From Dermanyssus gallinae (Eukaryota > Arthropoda > Arachnida > Mesostigmata > Dermanyssidae): DNA of 64,000 nucleotides. The position numbers and the translations under genes are program-made. Shown here in pieces: positions 11,944 to 24,321 of this stretch. Within the stretch, counting starts at the first letter, position 1, and each line of letters opens with the position of its first letter. Where the stretch lies: contig QVRM01005398.1 in the NCBI GenBank assembly GCA_003439945.1, forward strand, positions 124,001 to 188,000, in the 5' to 3' direction. The notes below the pieces were generated by a model that saw only the letters and a program-made list of their open reading frames with translations, did no database searches and was not told the origin of the DNA.

Positions 11944-12642
11944 GAACTCGTTGACATTACCTCAGCTTTGCTTTTCAATCATTGTTGTCTGTGCAGAAAA
12001 TGGCTTTCCTTTTTTCTATCTGCCAACCGAAATGCCGGTAACGGGCGACTAGCTGCAGCAAGTTGATTGGTACCGTACACTCGTAGAAAAGATAGCAACA
12101 AACAGTAAAATTAACCTGACGCTACTAATAGTACGCTTTCTGGTAATGAAGTCATTATGAACCGTCTATAAGCTGTTCTTTCGCACTTGCCTTGTTTCGC
12201 GGGAAAATCTATCAGCCGTATCCTAAATATCTGATTAAGCGCACATAAAAACATCTGGTGGGGAACACGCCGCTAAACCTTGCTAATTCAGTGCTATCTT
12301 TAAATGTATATATTCAAACGAATCGTTCGTTTTTTTCTCGGTCTGAGACCGGAGTCATTTGTCGCTCTAGCGTTTTTTTAAAAGTACGTATCGCCAAAAT
12401 GATTACTGTTAAGAAAATCGACACCTGACTAACACGAGCTAAAATTGTGAATGGAAAATTGCAAAATTAGAGAATTCACTTAACCTTAAATGTTATTGTT
12501 AAGGTAAGATTATTTAAGTTTGGTATGTAAACGTGGAATGCCTCAACAGGTCTCAGTCTTTTGAACAGAACTGCGCAATTCTACGACAATTGCATGCATT
12601 AGTATTGCGTTTATTTTTTCGGTCCTGGCTGAAGCTAGCCCA

Positions 12643-12690
12643 GCCGGCATTTACAGAAATTAATGAAAACCAATTTTAGAGCGGCTGATA
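12643..12690 (-). mobile_element. SINE A body fragment (short)
   Basis: Read on the minus strand, it carries the AAATTGG-like and GTAAATGCCGG parts of the SINE A body, with substitutions and a gap. Only about 45 bp align by eye, so this is the weakest SINE A call. Confidence 0.4.
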
Positions 12691-13093
12691 AACTGTTTGT
12701 ATCGGACGCTTGCTAACGTCCTTTCTCTGGTAACACGGGTCGCTATGGGAGTCCGTCATCGGGGGTTGGAAAAAATGGCTTACAAAAATCATATCACGAC
12801 TCGTACCACTAATCCGTCTTTAGCAAACTGTGATTTGTGCAAATCTTTCTCAATGCGACTATTTCGCCTCTCCTAGCCCGCCTTCAACCCTTGTGTTTGG
12901 AACAGAACGTCGGTATATATCGGTTCATTAACTAACCGTTTTGTTCCGTAGCGTAGTTGGTAAAGTAATATCCAGCCAGTCACATCGGTTTAACAACTTC
13001 AGTCTTGCTCCTTAAAAATATCCCTCCCCTATTCCATTGGAAATAGTAGTTTTTAGCGTAGCTTGACAATCCCTTAAAATTGATATTTCAGAG

Positions 13094-13143
<50 letters not shown>

Positions 13144-13618
13144 GAGGAGTAAGTTGATCTAGTACGCTCTATCCAGCCATAAGTACTGCGGTTAGTCGCC
13201 TAGTAAGTACCAAGAAGAATATGAATGAATAAATGTGCGTGACTGTACGGAAATATAATAAAAACTGTGTGTGCGGAGATCGGTATATTCGACGAGATCG
13301 ACCGTAGGCTTCATCTCCATTGTTTAATTTTGTCAGAGTTACTTTCATTGTTGTTTTTGCTGCTGGTAACAGACAAAACAGCACACGGCGTTAGAGCGAA
13401 GCAGAAGAAGACATAAATCGAAAAATGTTGTCGTAGAGGTGCGTACGTGCCTCTGCGACTGTGATCCTTTAGATTTACCTCTGAACGACAACAATTGATT
13501 ACCATAAAGTCACACCATTTACAGATCGACACAAGCATATGCATGTCGATTTGTATGCCTGTGGTAATTAATGAGACTCGAGCATTGGTTGACGCAAAGC
13601 CTTGTTACTGCCGTGCGA

Positions 13619-13722
13619 TTTCTGCCACAACTAAGCTGTTGTTGTTACAGTTGCTTTTGTTGCTGATGTTGTTATTGCTGTTAGTGTGGTTGCGGTTTCT
13701 GCCACAACTGAGCTGTTGTTGC

Positions 13723-13762
<40 letters not shown>

Positions 13763-13865
13763 ACAGTTGCTTTTGTTGCTGATGTTGTTATTGCTGTTAG
13801 TGTGGTTGCGGTTTCTGCCACAACTGAGCTGTTGTTGCTGTTGTTGTTGCTGCTGTTAGTGTTAT
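13619..13865 (+). repeat. TTG-rich minisatellite, about 2.5 copies
   Basis: Copies start at 13619, 13696 and 13812, each beginning TTTCTGCCACAACT. The first unit is about 77 bp. The second is about 116 bp because an internal (TTG)n run (about 13714-13762) has expanded. The third is truncated. Shared internal blocks include TTACAGTTGCTTTTGTTGCT and ATTGCTGTTAGTGTGGTTGC. Open frames here are poly-Cys or poly-Thr artefacts of the repeat. Confidence 0.9.
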
Positions 13866-14400
13866 CATTGTTGCTGTTGCTGACCGTGTTGTTTTCTGCG
13901 CAAAGGTCGCCGGATGCGACCGACATGACCGGGTGATGCCGATCCGTTCCCTCGAGACGCTACTACTTCCACTACCGCAGCTGGCGGCGCCACTTCCACA
14001 CCCACCTAGTGACTGCGACGTGCAGTCGTCAACCAGCCCCGTCGCGTATGGGCCTGCGGCGGCCTACCGGCACGGATCAGTCAGTCTGCTAGGGAGGCCG
14101 GCCGGCACGCAGGCACGCAAACAGGCTCTTTCAGAATCGGCCGGCTGCGTTGCCTTTCTCAGCGCCCAGCAGTGTCTTCTGCTACAGCGCTGTCGTCGTC
14201 GTCGCCTTGGCTGCCGCCGCTGCTGCTGTGGTTGTATGCTACTAAGACTGGCTTGCTTGCTACCTATTGGCGCGTACCGAACAGGCCGAAAACTTTTTAT
14301 CGAGTTAAGCGAGCGAGCGACCCACCGACCGACCACACGCCGGTCGGACGAAACAAACATTCACACACGCACAGACACCAACATACCATTAAAAATACAC

Positions 14401-14403
<3 letters not shown>

Positions 14404-14460
<57 letters not shown>

Positions 14461-14492
14461 TTATATATATACACACACATATATATATATAT
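14404..14492. repeat. Compound (TA)n/(CA)n microsatellite
   Basis: Three (TA)n blocks are separated by single-base changes and a short ACACACACA run. It ends in ATATGTAAGATGTACG. Confidence 0.95.
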
Positions 14493-17129
14493 GTAAGATG
14501 TACGTCAGGATTTTTCACACGTGCACTGTGTGCGCAAGGGGCCGCATACAGTCAAGACTGACAACGATGCGCGGCGTCGTGCATATGCACGAAGCATGGA
14601 GACTAGAGAAGGCGTCGCTCGCTGATCGGCTAACGTGTCCGCGTCAGGACTCGTTTCCCCTCTCGGTACACATACAGGTACTCTTGGCGTCGAGACTGCG
14701 TCGGGACGTCGGGACTGCGGGACTGCTGGGTCGTGCTGCATGATCGCCACAAGATCGCCTTCGAGTTGAATACGTCGTCATTCATAAAGGCATCGTTGTC
14801 GTAAAAATACATTTCAGTGTCCAATTCGGTATACAGTGTACATTTGTTCCTGGCCACTCTCACAATGTCACTATAGTAGTCCACTACGGGATTGCTTCGG
14901 GTTTGCTCTGTTTACTTGTGTTCCATTGCTGTTGGCGCAATTTCTGTCAGCCACCACACAATGACGGCGCGCTACTGAAGCGTGCTTTCCGGGTGGTTTG
15001 AATTAATAATATAATATAGTGGTTTCGGAAAAAAATATTTGTGCCCTCTGCTTTGCCTTCATGTTTGCTGGCTACACATCGCACAATAATACAAACGGCT
15101 CTACAAACACTCACAAGAAAACACTATCCACTATTGGCTGATTTCAATAGTTTCATTTCGTTGCGTTTTGAGGCTCACCTGATACTCGTTGTCAATTGCA
15201 ATTTCAGACTAACGCATGACAGTGAATAGAAGTAACATTTAATATGCCTTTACATTACAACAAAAACGTTAATACATATTTTAGGCACTTTATTTATGTA
15301 TATATATATATATATATATATACAGAGGAAACCAGACGTGTTATGCTTTCCTTCACGGTTTATGCTATCTCACCATTCCTCGTGAATTGGCACTACAGTG
15401 AAGCGCTACATCATCTAAGGAATGCAGCAGATGAGGCCTTGAAGCCGCACTAAATTAGCGGGAGACGTCCGCGCAGCGCGTATATCCGTCGCCATGAGCC
15501 TGTGCCGTTAAGCCGTGCTAAAACTAGACTTCCGCACGACATACGAGTATAACTCGATTAACAGGAACCGCATACTACATGCGATCACAAACATTGCCCT
15601 TCACTCTCCTACTTAATTTGCCAGGTAAATGCAGAGACTTTTTACTTAGTCCACGATGCACGGGCCGTCGTTGCATTGATATCGGAGATTCAAGGAAAAG
15701 ATGAACCTCCTTACCCTGGATAAGTAACCACATACACACGCTAGGAATACTGACGAGACAAAACATTGATTCGACCGGGACTTGTGGCTCAGATAAAGGC
15801 AGGTTCGGAACAGTCGCTTACTTAATTTGACTTGAAAATTAGAGCGCACACATCCGTCGGTGTTTGACTCAGCTTTCAAATTGTCACGTTCCATTTTTTG
15901 CCATCATGTCATGGATAGATAGAAGGCACCAAGACTACATAGACTATTGTGAACGTTGAATGCGTCGAAGATTGTTTCCGCATGTGACCGTGAGTCATGT
16001 TTAAGATTTTTGCACAGGCGCTATTCGAAACAGCTTCAAGAATTACACCAACGGCGACTACCCGACGTGACTCTTATTCCTTATCACCAGGATGAGGCAT
16101 CGGTCTGAGACGCCACCATGGTTAACGACAGCCATAATAGCATATTGGTTAGCATAACTAGTTTCGAAAAAAACAACACTTGTCAGAGGTACCGCCAATT
16201 CACGCTAGCAACACTCCAAATATCAAAGGAGGGAAAGGTGTAGTAAAGTGAGGCGGAGAGGACGCATAACGTCTATTAAAATGCTTACCAAGTCAGCCCC
16301 GGCAGGCGAGTTAAGGTCAGGATTGAGAAGAAATTCTCAAGCTTCATTGAATTTGAAGCAATAATCCGGCGAATAGAACCAGACGACCAAACAGGAAATA
16401 TGCCTGCTTTTGGGAACTATGACGTGTGATAACCAAAGAGATCTCTGAGTCTCGTTTAGGGCCTATTTCAAATGCACTTGGTGCATTATCTAACACGCGA
16501 TTATGTCTTGGGACTCCAAATGAGGTTGCAGAACATGCTTACTCTATGCAACTGTTTAGCAGTTAAATTAACGGTTATATATATATATATATATATATAC
16601 TTGGCTTTATTAACCTATGATTGCTTTACATATTGTGCATGATAAAGGAGAACACACGTTTACATATAATATGTGTCTATTCCTATTATTCGAGTAAACG
16701 GAACTGCACTATCACATTGTTGGAGGTGATATAAATCACACTGTCGCCCGCAGAGTTTGCACAAGCATTCCGACAGAAAAGATTTCATGGAACTTCTCCC
16801 CGACACAAGTATTCATGTGAAAAATCATGTTCAGCAAATTGTGCCATAAAGTGTCTATTCTCATAAATGCGGCGCTTCCACGAACTAGACGTCATTGTCT
16901 GAGTTTCTTAGTATAGTGGGTCATTGTCTGCCATCTTATTCTCCCATTTAGAGGCAGTGCTCGGGGAGAGCTACCGTTCTTGTTAACGCGTGCTTCTTCT
17001 GTGAGTCTTCAACAAATAGCGGAGATGGCACAAACCTGTTGAGGTTAGCACGGTGGACTTCTAGGCTACACTGGGACTTCGATAGGTAAGACTATATCAT
17101 CTGGATACCGTAGGAAGCCGTGAGCGGGA

Positions 17130-17960
17130 TCCTCAAGTACAAAACGCCAATTGCCATTTGTAGCTAATGAGAGTTTTCGATACGATAAGGGTTGTAGTTT
17201 TTTTCCGAATTATTTCCTCAATGCGTCTGGAGAAGTTTTGTATCTCGAGACAAGAACACGATCTCCAGGTAGAAAAGTGAACACCAATATCTATAGTTAA
17301 TAAACCAATACGAAGCTTGTCGCTTCCAGACAAGTTTCGTTCACATCAAAACATTATTAACTTTGTGTTACTTATATTAATGTTTAACTTGATTGAGTCA
17401 ATATAGTGCTACAAGGCCGCAAGTCTGCTGGAAGTTAAACCGGGTGCGGGAGTATAGCACCAAGTCATCAACATACACAATGGCTTCTACTTGCAAATGC
17501 CGACCTTGATTTTCTCCCTGGAAATTACCTACTAGCACCGAAAATATCAGGGGGCTAAAATTACCTGCCCTGGACAATACCACTGGTCTGCATGATTGAC
17601 CGTTCAACTGCTCCATCATCTGTGACGACTTGTCCTTCCCGAATGCCTCTTATAAGTCTCATCGTATTCAATAAAATTCCGCTAGATTATCAAGAATTAT
17701 CGTTCATATGGCCTCACAGAAGGCCGCTTTGAAGTCTACCAACACGGAAGAAATATAAGCCTCTCTGGCTCGAAGTGCGTTGGATTGAATTTCGAATTAC
17801 AACGCATGTGGTAATTACTGATCGGCCCTTCTGAAGCTTTGTTGTTGCCCAGACGGCATTCCAGTTACTTCCAATACATGTTCTAACTAATGGGCTAGGT
17901 CGGAGTAGTGAAGCAGAATGCAGGGAGAATCGCTTATGAGACGTTCATTTCTCATTCCAT
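17130..17960 (-). mobile_element. Decayed non-LTR retrotransposon, reverse transcriptase region
   Basis: The minus strand carries ordered reverse transcriptase blocks. FRRADQ comes first (about 17830), then SSVLVDFKAAF (about 17740, holding the first catalytic Asp), LIRGIREGQVV, GIVQGR then FSPLIFSVLV, and IVYVDDLVLYSR (about 17445-17480, with the catalytic Asp pair intact). After these come a Gly-Leu segment, NINISNTKLIMF (the usual N..KT...F block) and a damaged F.YL.. block near 17250. This order is standard for LINE reverse transcriptases. Stops and frame changes separate nearly every block, so no enzyme is made. No endonuclease is recognisable upstream. The clade cannot be fixed by eye. 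Confidence 0.8.
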
Positions 17961-18606
17961 GAAAATAATCTAAGTAACGACCTCTTGTCGTAAGTACGTT
18001 GCTCTTGTCTTAATACTGGGGCGTCGTTTGCTGTTGGGCAAACGACCGGTGATGAACTTCCAGGAGGCTTGTCGTGTTTGCTCGTTTCTCAACCTTGGTT
18101 ACGCGAGAGGGTGTTAAATGTATCGCACAATGAGACTTCAATAGAGTGCCGCAAGGTTTTCGAAGGGGAGTACTCTGAGCGACTTTACTAGACTCACCAC
18201 CCATCTCTCTTCCGGTATCTCTAGAGAGCAGAAAAGAAAGCAACTTTTTTCATACACACGCTGTTTGCACCGGTTCTACTTGTGATACGAGGCGTTATTT
18301 ACCTTATTAGCATTTTTATCTAGAACAGACGACCAACTTTGCTTCAAAAAGTTATCAGACGGTCGGAGGTATTCGACGGGGGCGCAAAGTGGCACGGTTG
18401 GAACGTCAGAAGGCTGTTTTTTAATAGCGTTCCGAGAGACCCGCTTCAACATATCTATAGGTTGAATCGAATGGGGTAAGAACCCCACGTGGGTTCATGG
18501 TCGCCACTACACAGGCAACAACACAGGCGTGAGCCTTGCAATTCTTCCTAAGATGTTCCAGCTAGCCACACTTGTACACAAGTTCGCCCACTTTGGCTTC
18601 GAAATC

Positions 18607-18641
<35 letters not shown>

Positions 18642-19600
18642 TGACAGAAACAGATGCAGCAGCAGTAACACAACTCTCGTTGTCTCCTTATTTCCTCTTT
18701 TCCCAATCGATTTAATATCAGGGGCACTTTGGTCTGTACCCCCTGCACAGCAACAGCACTACTACTAGCAATAAGAGGCACCGAAGAAATGTGGCTGAAA
18801 CACTACGCCTTGCGTTAATGGCACTTGTCGCGTGTTGCTACTTCACACGTGCTTTTCGCCGTTTCCGGCAGATCCGGTATAGCAGTTTCCACCCCATTCC
18901 CCCGCCGGGTACGCCAGTCTGTTGCAGTTGGCGCACCTGTTGTGAGGGACAGCGGACGCTTCATGACCACAGCTACGAGCCCCCACGCACACATATCCAG
19001 CACAAGTGGTAAGCGTGGGGTGCGATCTTGTCATATGTCCGTCTGTTTGGATGTTCGACTCTCAAGAAGACGCAGGCAAGAGTACGCGAATGTAAGTAGA
19101 ACATTGACGCAATTGCCACACGCGCCATACAGCGAACAGCTGTAGACTGCTAAATCCCGACGAGCAGATATGCACACGATGGCCTGAGTAGCTCGTCACT
19201 AGAAGAACGAGAATGTAAAAATGCATACTCTGAATTTCACTTCCGTGTTCCGCCTCTGTGTGCGTCCTGTGATCGCCCTGAAGCATTGGTTGTACGACAT
19301 ACGCAGGTGTCGACTGGAGGAAAAAAGAGTCGACTGGAGAGATCAACATAAATTAATAAAAATGCACACGATTAAGGGTCGATTGGCGATGCTACCATGT
19401 TACCATGATGAAATGATTTGATAGAGAACTGTGCTAACAGCGATCCCAGAGCAACATTACTGCCCTTCTACTACTACTACCACCACCACTACTTGTTTTT
19501 TCTTATATTATAGTTTTATTGATATATTCATTTCCAGCGGTACACTTTCGTGTTACATCACTGAAAAATGGAGATTCCTCTTCCTGTACTCCTTTGTACT
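17961..19600. other. No gene recognised; possible extension of the upstream LINE
   Basis: Sequence at 17961-18490 on the minus strand may be more of the LINE at 17130-17960, but no motif could be read. A (TA)n tract lies at 18608-18637. The GC-richer block at 18780-19150 has frames on both strands; the minus strand around 18870-19010 contains clustered Cys and His residues that loosely suggest zinc knuckles. This is too weak to call. Confidence 0.4.
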
Positions 19601-19615
19601 TTTCCTCGGTCGGCG

Positions 19616-20205
19616 TTAGCTGCTCACTGTGGACGACGCCCCTTGCCGTCGGCTTGCGGCCTCCCGTGCTTGCTCCAGTTCGTTCTTCAGCCTCATTGCG
19701 TCTTCCACCAGGCCCATACCCTGTTTCCATTTCTCCTCGTTTTCGAGCATGGCGTCGACCAGGTCGGTTACCGTCATACCCGGGGCCGCCACTGCCCTCC
19801 TGCCTGCACGTGCCGCTCCAGGTGCTGGGCAGAGGAAGACAGTGTGAGTAACATCGTCAACCTGGCCAGTGCCACATGAAACACACGTAGACTCGCAACT
19901 TTACCTATCCTGTGCAGGTACTTCTGGAAGCCTCCGTGCACCGTTAGTACGTGCGTCAGGTCATAGACGACGTGGCCATGCTTTCTGTTGAACCATTTAA
20001 TTAGTTCAGGGATGACCTGGCGAATCCAGGCTCATCGGGCCCCCGTTGGCAGCTGGCTCCATTGCCGTTGCCAGTTCTCGAGCGTTTGCTGTCGAGCTAC
20101 CGCTTTCTTCTGGCGTTCTCGCCGTCGCTGTACTCGCTCTTCGATTAGTCTAGGCCACGGAATGAGCCTGGCGATCGCGATTACAGCTGTTGTTTGGGTC
20201 GTGCG
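19616..20205 (-). mobile_element. R1-like non-LTR retrotransposon, C-terminus of ORF2
   Basis: The minus strand encodes about 200 codons of the region after the reverse transcriptase of R1-clade elements. It reads LIPWPRLIEER and a basic stretch, then WQRQWSQLPTGAR, IPELIKWFNRKHGHVVYDLT, VLTVHGGFQKYLHRIGK, CVSCGTGQVDDVTHTVFLCP (a C-x2-C..H..C cysteine/histidine cluster), MLENEEKWKQG and a charged helix that ends in VSS and a TAA stop at 19616. Only two lesions are needed to explain it: an in-frame TGA (where Trp is expected) before AWIRQ near 20030, and a frameshift near 19893. It is therefore younger than the other LINE remnants here. It is 5'-truncated at the ACC/TAC microsatellite at 20209-20241. 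Confidence 0.85.
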
Positions 20206-20208
20206 ACC

Positions 20209-20241
20209 ACCACCACCATTACTACTACTACTACTACTATT
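20209..20241. repeat. (ACC/TAC)n microsatellite
   Basis: A run of ACC then TAC triplets that marks the 5' truncation point of the adjacent minus-strand LINE. A similar TAC/ACC run lies near 19468-19492, beyond the element's 3' end. Confidence 0.85.
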
Positions 20242-20678
20242 AGTACAAATAATAAAAATGTAAACAAAAGTTACTAAAAGAACACACTGATACAGCGTAC
20301 AGTACTATTTAAACAAGGATGCAAATTCAGTAGACAAAATCAAGCAGCAGGTGACAATGCTCACTAGTGTTTATATTTTTTTTGTGGTTGTTGCTAGAGC
20401 TCGAGCTCGAGTATACGTCGGACGACGGCATGTGTGTGTGTGTGAGATCCAAGCAGGTGTTGCAACCCTGCTTCTGGAAGTCTAATCTAATGTTTCTTTC
20501 TGTGTGCTTCTCGTGCACTCCGGCCGGCCGCTCAATAGTTCTGGTGGCAGTTGTCTGTTGTTATTTCGGAAGGAAAGGCTACTAGAAACTCAACAACGTT
20601 TACAACAACTTCTATTATTATTAACTACCACATCTATGGCTACATTTATGGCTACCACATCTATGGCTACCATATCTA

Positions 20679-20872
20679 GTAAAGTTTTCGGGCTGACCCT
20701 CAGCCGCCAAGATTTTACGTCCACGGAACTGTTTTTCACATTGCTTCATAGACGGATGACCCCCATAAATACAAATCCGTGCAACGGTGGGGCTCGAACC
20801 CGCGCACCTATGAATCGTCTGCTCCGGTTGCGAGGCGCAGACTTAAGCCTCCACCACGCCACCGGGCTCGAC
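20679..20872 (-). mobile_element. SINE B, full length, with target-site duplication
   Basis: On the minus strand it begins TCGAGCCCGGTGGCGTGGTG, with an A box (TGGCGTGGTGG) and a B box (GGTTCGAGCCC), showing derivation from a tRNA. A short CATTTGTATTTATGGG-type linker (with small changes), the body CGTGGACGTAAAATCTTGG and the tail hairpin GGCTGAGGGTCAGCC then CGAAAACTTTAC follow. The flanks carry GGCTACCATATCTA (20665-20678) and GGCTACCACATCTA (20873-20886), a 14-bp target-site duplication with one mismatch. That is the mark of retrotransposition using a LINE's enzyme. Confidence 0.92.
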
Positions 20873-21057
20873 GGCTACCACATCTATCTAACTGCATCCG
20901 CGGCGATTTCGCTTCCTAAGCACTGCCGATTCGCCGACGTGCACGCGTTCTCTCTATCTCCTGGTCGCTTTTCTCTCTTCCTTTATTTTTGGTGAAGGAC
21001 ATTTCTTTGTGATTATTGGTGGGTCGTTTTTTGTTGTGGGGGAGGGTGGATGCCGTT

Positions 21058-21218
21058 GTCGAGCCCGGTGGCGTGGTGCATTCGCCTGTGCCTCGCGATC
21101 GGAGGAGACACGTAGGTACGTGGGTTCGAGGCCCACCGTTGCCGTCTATGAGGCAATGCGAATAACAGTCCCGTGGACGTTAAATCTTGTCTGGGAGTGA
21201 GCCCGAATAGTATTCTAG
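21058..21218 (+). mobile_element. SINE B, with target-site duplication
   Basis: It starts TCGAGCCCGGTGGCGTGGTG and keeps the B-box region GGGTTCGAGGCCC. It lacks the CATTTGTATTTATGGGG linker present in other copies. The tail is CTGGGAGTGAGCCCGAATAG. Flanking duplications GGTGGATGCCGTT (21045-21057) and GGTGGATGCAGTT (21219-21231) differ at one base. It lies about 185 bp from the oppositely oriented copy at 20679-20872. Confidence 0.92.
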
Positions 21219-21824
21219 GGTGGATGCAGTTACGCACTGTTGCTACGAATAATCCCACTGGATGGACGTTGGTTCGCCGGAACCCCACCTACAAAACACA
21301 CCTCCTCCCGTCTTAAGCTTTGTTCTATTCCGCGCCAAGCGTTGAATGCGTGTGGCCTGCTACACCCGTGCTAGTATCTCGTGGAAATCAAAACCGACAG
21401 ACAAGTAGACACATATTCACTGAAATACTAACTATCTGCACGTAAATGCGGTCTTTTTATATATTATAATACACTTGAGGACGTATTGCAGAGAAGCAGT
21501 GGCTGCGGTTTCATATCAATTATAACGAATGTCAATATGATCATATTTAGCTTCATCCTTATTTATGATATATTGTGTGCGCTAAGCTTGGGTTTAGCCT
21601 CTCTGGGGCACTCCATGGAGCTGCCTGGTCAGTTGTTTCCATTTTGTATCTTTAAATATAGAGGACTTTCCATGTAGTCGCCAAAACCCTTGAACAACGC
21701 TATAGATAAAGAACTCGGCCCTATGAACCATGAGAGACAGCAGTCAAGCCTCCATGCACAATAGTGTGCTTTAATGACGTATGTCGGTAGTGCGATGTCA
21801 AGTGACAGACGGGCAGAGCTGACC

Positions 21825-21827
<3 letters not shown>

Positions 21828-21895
<68 letters not shown>
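21828..21895. repeat. (TA)n microsatellite, about 68 bp
   Basis: An uninterrupted alternating A/T run ending ATATACGGTGC. Confidence 0.95.
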
Positions 21896-21896
<1 letters not shown>

Positions 21897-22163
21897 GGTG
21901 CTTGCACTGGGGGCCACAGGCCGAGATCAGGTCGGTCACTTTAAATGAGAAAAAGCTTAGTCTATATCCTTCCAAAACGCATGCGAGAAGACAGCGCCAG
22001 TTTCGGTACACCTGCAGCGGAAAACAACTACACAGCGTACTCGTGGCCCCCCGAAATGGTTACTGCACGGACAGAATTCACGACAGAGTCTGACGCCGAT
22101 ATACTAGAACCCGCAGAAAGACCAAAAAAAACGAAAACGGAATCGGCCGTGGAGGAGTATATA

Positions 22164-22201
<38 letters not shown>

Positions 22202-22867
22202 ATCATTGGAGCGGATTTTTGCAGCAGCATTTGTCCAGAGCGATATGTGTGTTAACGCTAAGGCGCTATCGGAGTCTACGAATCAGCGTTTTGATGAAAA
22301 TGAGAACTTCTCTCTTAACTGAATCGAAGCACTCTGAGTATTATGATGCTAATCATGCTGATAGTAATGCACTAGCTGTGATTGTTGTCGTTGTAATTGC
22401 GGCAACGTTAGGAATCGCCAAAGTCGTGCCGATGCCAGTAGTACCAGAAGAGAACACTTGCTTTCGTCCAATTCAATCTGAAATCCGAACTTTTTCGTTG
22501 AGCAGAGTTCGATTTTTCGATAGAAAGTTTCTATCGCGTAACGTCTTGCTTGTACCTGGCACGATTCTCCACACACAGACACACATTTACACATATCTAC
22601 GTTTCTCGAATATATATATACGCACGCCTAGTGCTCAGTAACAAAAACGCTCGAGTTCGTTGAATACGATATCCTATAGTAGGCAAAACAGTCCACGCTA
22701 GCAACCGTTTGTATGTCTCGAAAAACAAACTTTGAACATTTTAATATTGGCCCTTAGAGTTGCTAGGTCAGCAAACGGGACTCTCAAAGATTTTCGTTTG
22801 CGCCACACCTTCTCATAACTTGGATACTGCATCAACTCTGCCTTCTTTACAGATGTATATACGAGCA

Positions 22868-22986
<119 letters not shown>

Positions 22987-23145
22987 GCTATTTTTCAATG
23001 CCAAAAGAGACCTACGTTTGAGATATGATAAAGATGCGTGCGAGCTCATTTTTTTGCTATTGATTGAATCTGTGCTCTCTAATCGGAATTGATCTCCATT
23101 TCGAGACTATAAGTATTCGGACAGCCACCATCGCAACTATAGGTA

Positions 23146-23187
<42 letters not shown>

Positions 23188-23672
23188 GCATCATGAGTTT
23201 TAGTGTCCTTTTGCGCACACGCACATCTCGATTAGCAAATAATTTGTGCTTGCTCAAGGATGTCGTCAGAATTTGTCGGCTAATAGATTTGCTCGCAACC
23301 ACAGCGGCTCTGTTTATCGTGCTGACCACCAACGTGCACCGAACTCTAAGCAGTTTCACATTGAATAGCATTGAACGGTTGTTTCGTGCTGGGAAACATT
23401 TGCTGCAATAATTAAGCGGTTCGTGGGCAAATAATTAAATCTGGCAGAAATTAATCCATCAGACCGAGCGCGAGGGCACTTAATTCTCTCATGTTCTCAT
23501 TCCGAATGAATTTTCCGATACGAGACGTATACATGCGGCATTACCCGACAGCCAACAATAAAGATAGAAGCGTAAACCGTCATATCATAAAATAGTACAT
23601 ATACTATAAAATCTTGTTATAGTGGTTTATGACCGTGGCAGGGCATATAACTCTTAGCGGGTCTCCAAAATC

Positions 23673-23714
<42 letters not shown>

Positions 23715-24321
23715 CAAGAGGACCGATACTTTCCTGGAAGCTTAAGCTTACGACTGGTGGAGGCAGGAAACTGCTCATGGCCACGCGTGCAAGTATAAGC
23801 GAAGTGTATTAGTTGCGTTTCTGATTTTGATTAGAGCTTGGCCGAGATGCATCGGTCCAAAGTAGCCGGTTCATTCTTAAATGAACTCAGATCATCGTAG
23901 AACCCCCAAAACAGGGAGTAGCTAGTTAAACGTCCCACGTAGTACGTAAGTTAACCAGTAAATAGGTAATGATCCTTTTGAGGTTTATCGGATTTGTATG
24001 ATGTGCTGGATTGGGGCCAGCTGAGCAATAACTGCTCGAAGAAGTAACAACCCCACGCCTCCATATTACTCCTCCGATTAACCTTAGATCGCTTCAATGC
24101 GGTCGTCGGCTCAGATCTATTAGAAACATTGCGTAAAGTACTTTCACCTGTTATTAGTATTATTAATTGCTTTTGGACACACAGGTCTACAATCATAATC
24201 CAAAATAACTAACTGATATCTTATTTGGTGACTACTCGCATAAAACTACTCGTTCTTCCACACAACTTCAAATACGAGAAAAACAAACACAAGGGAAACA
24301 AATAAAATAAGATTATTGATT

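Larger units (their letters stand above)
11553..17100. other. No gene recognised; many microsatellites
   Basis: AT-rich unique sequence with (TA)n tracts at 11900-11942, 13096-13140, 14404-14492, 15299-15324 and 16576-16599. A GC-rich block at about 13900-14750 contains overlapping frames of up to 187 codons in both directions, one of which ends in a poly-Ile/Tyr run encoded by the (TA)n tract. None has a recognisable domain. No splice structure or RNA gene is evident. Confidence 0.5.

Noticed and set aside
17050..17330. LTR-retrotransposon integrase C-terminus (a VFTFLPGDRVLVSRYK reading in one frame)
   Set aside because: The neighbouring blocks are continuous with LINE reverse transcriptase order, and the adjacent frame fits the F.YLG region of that enzyme. 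A separate integrase 70 bp from a reverse transcriptase core is not plausible.
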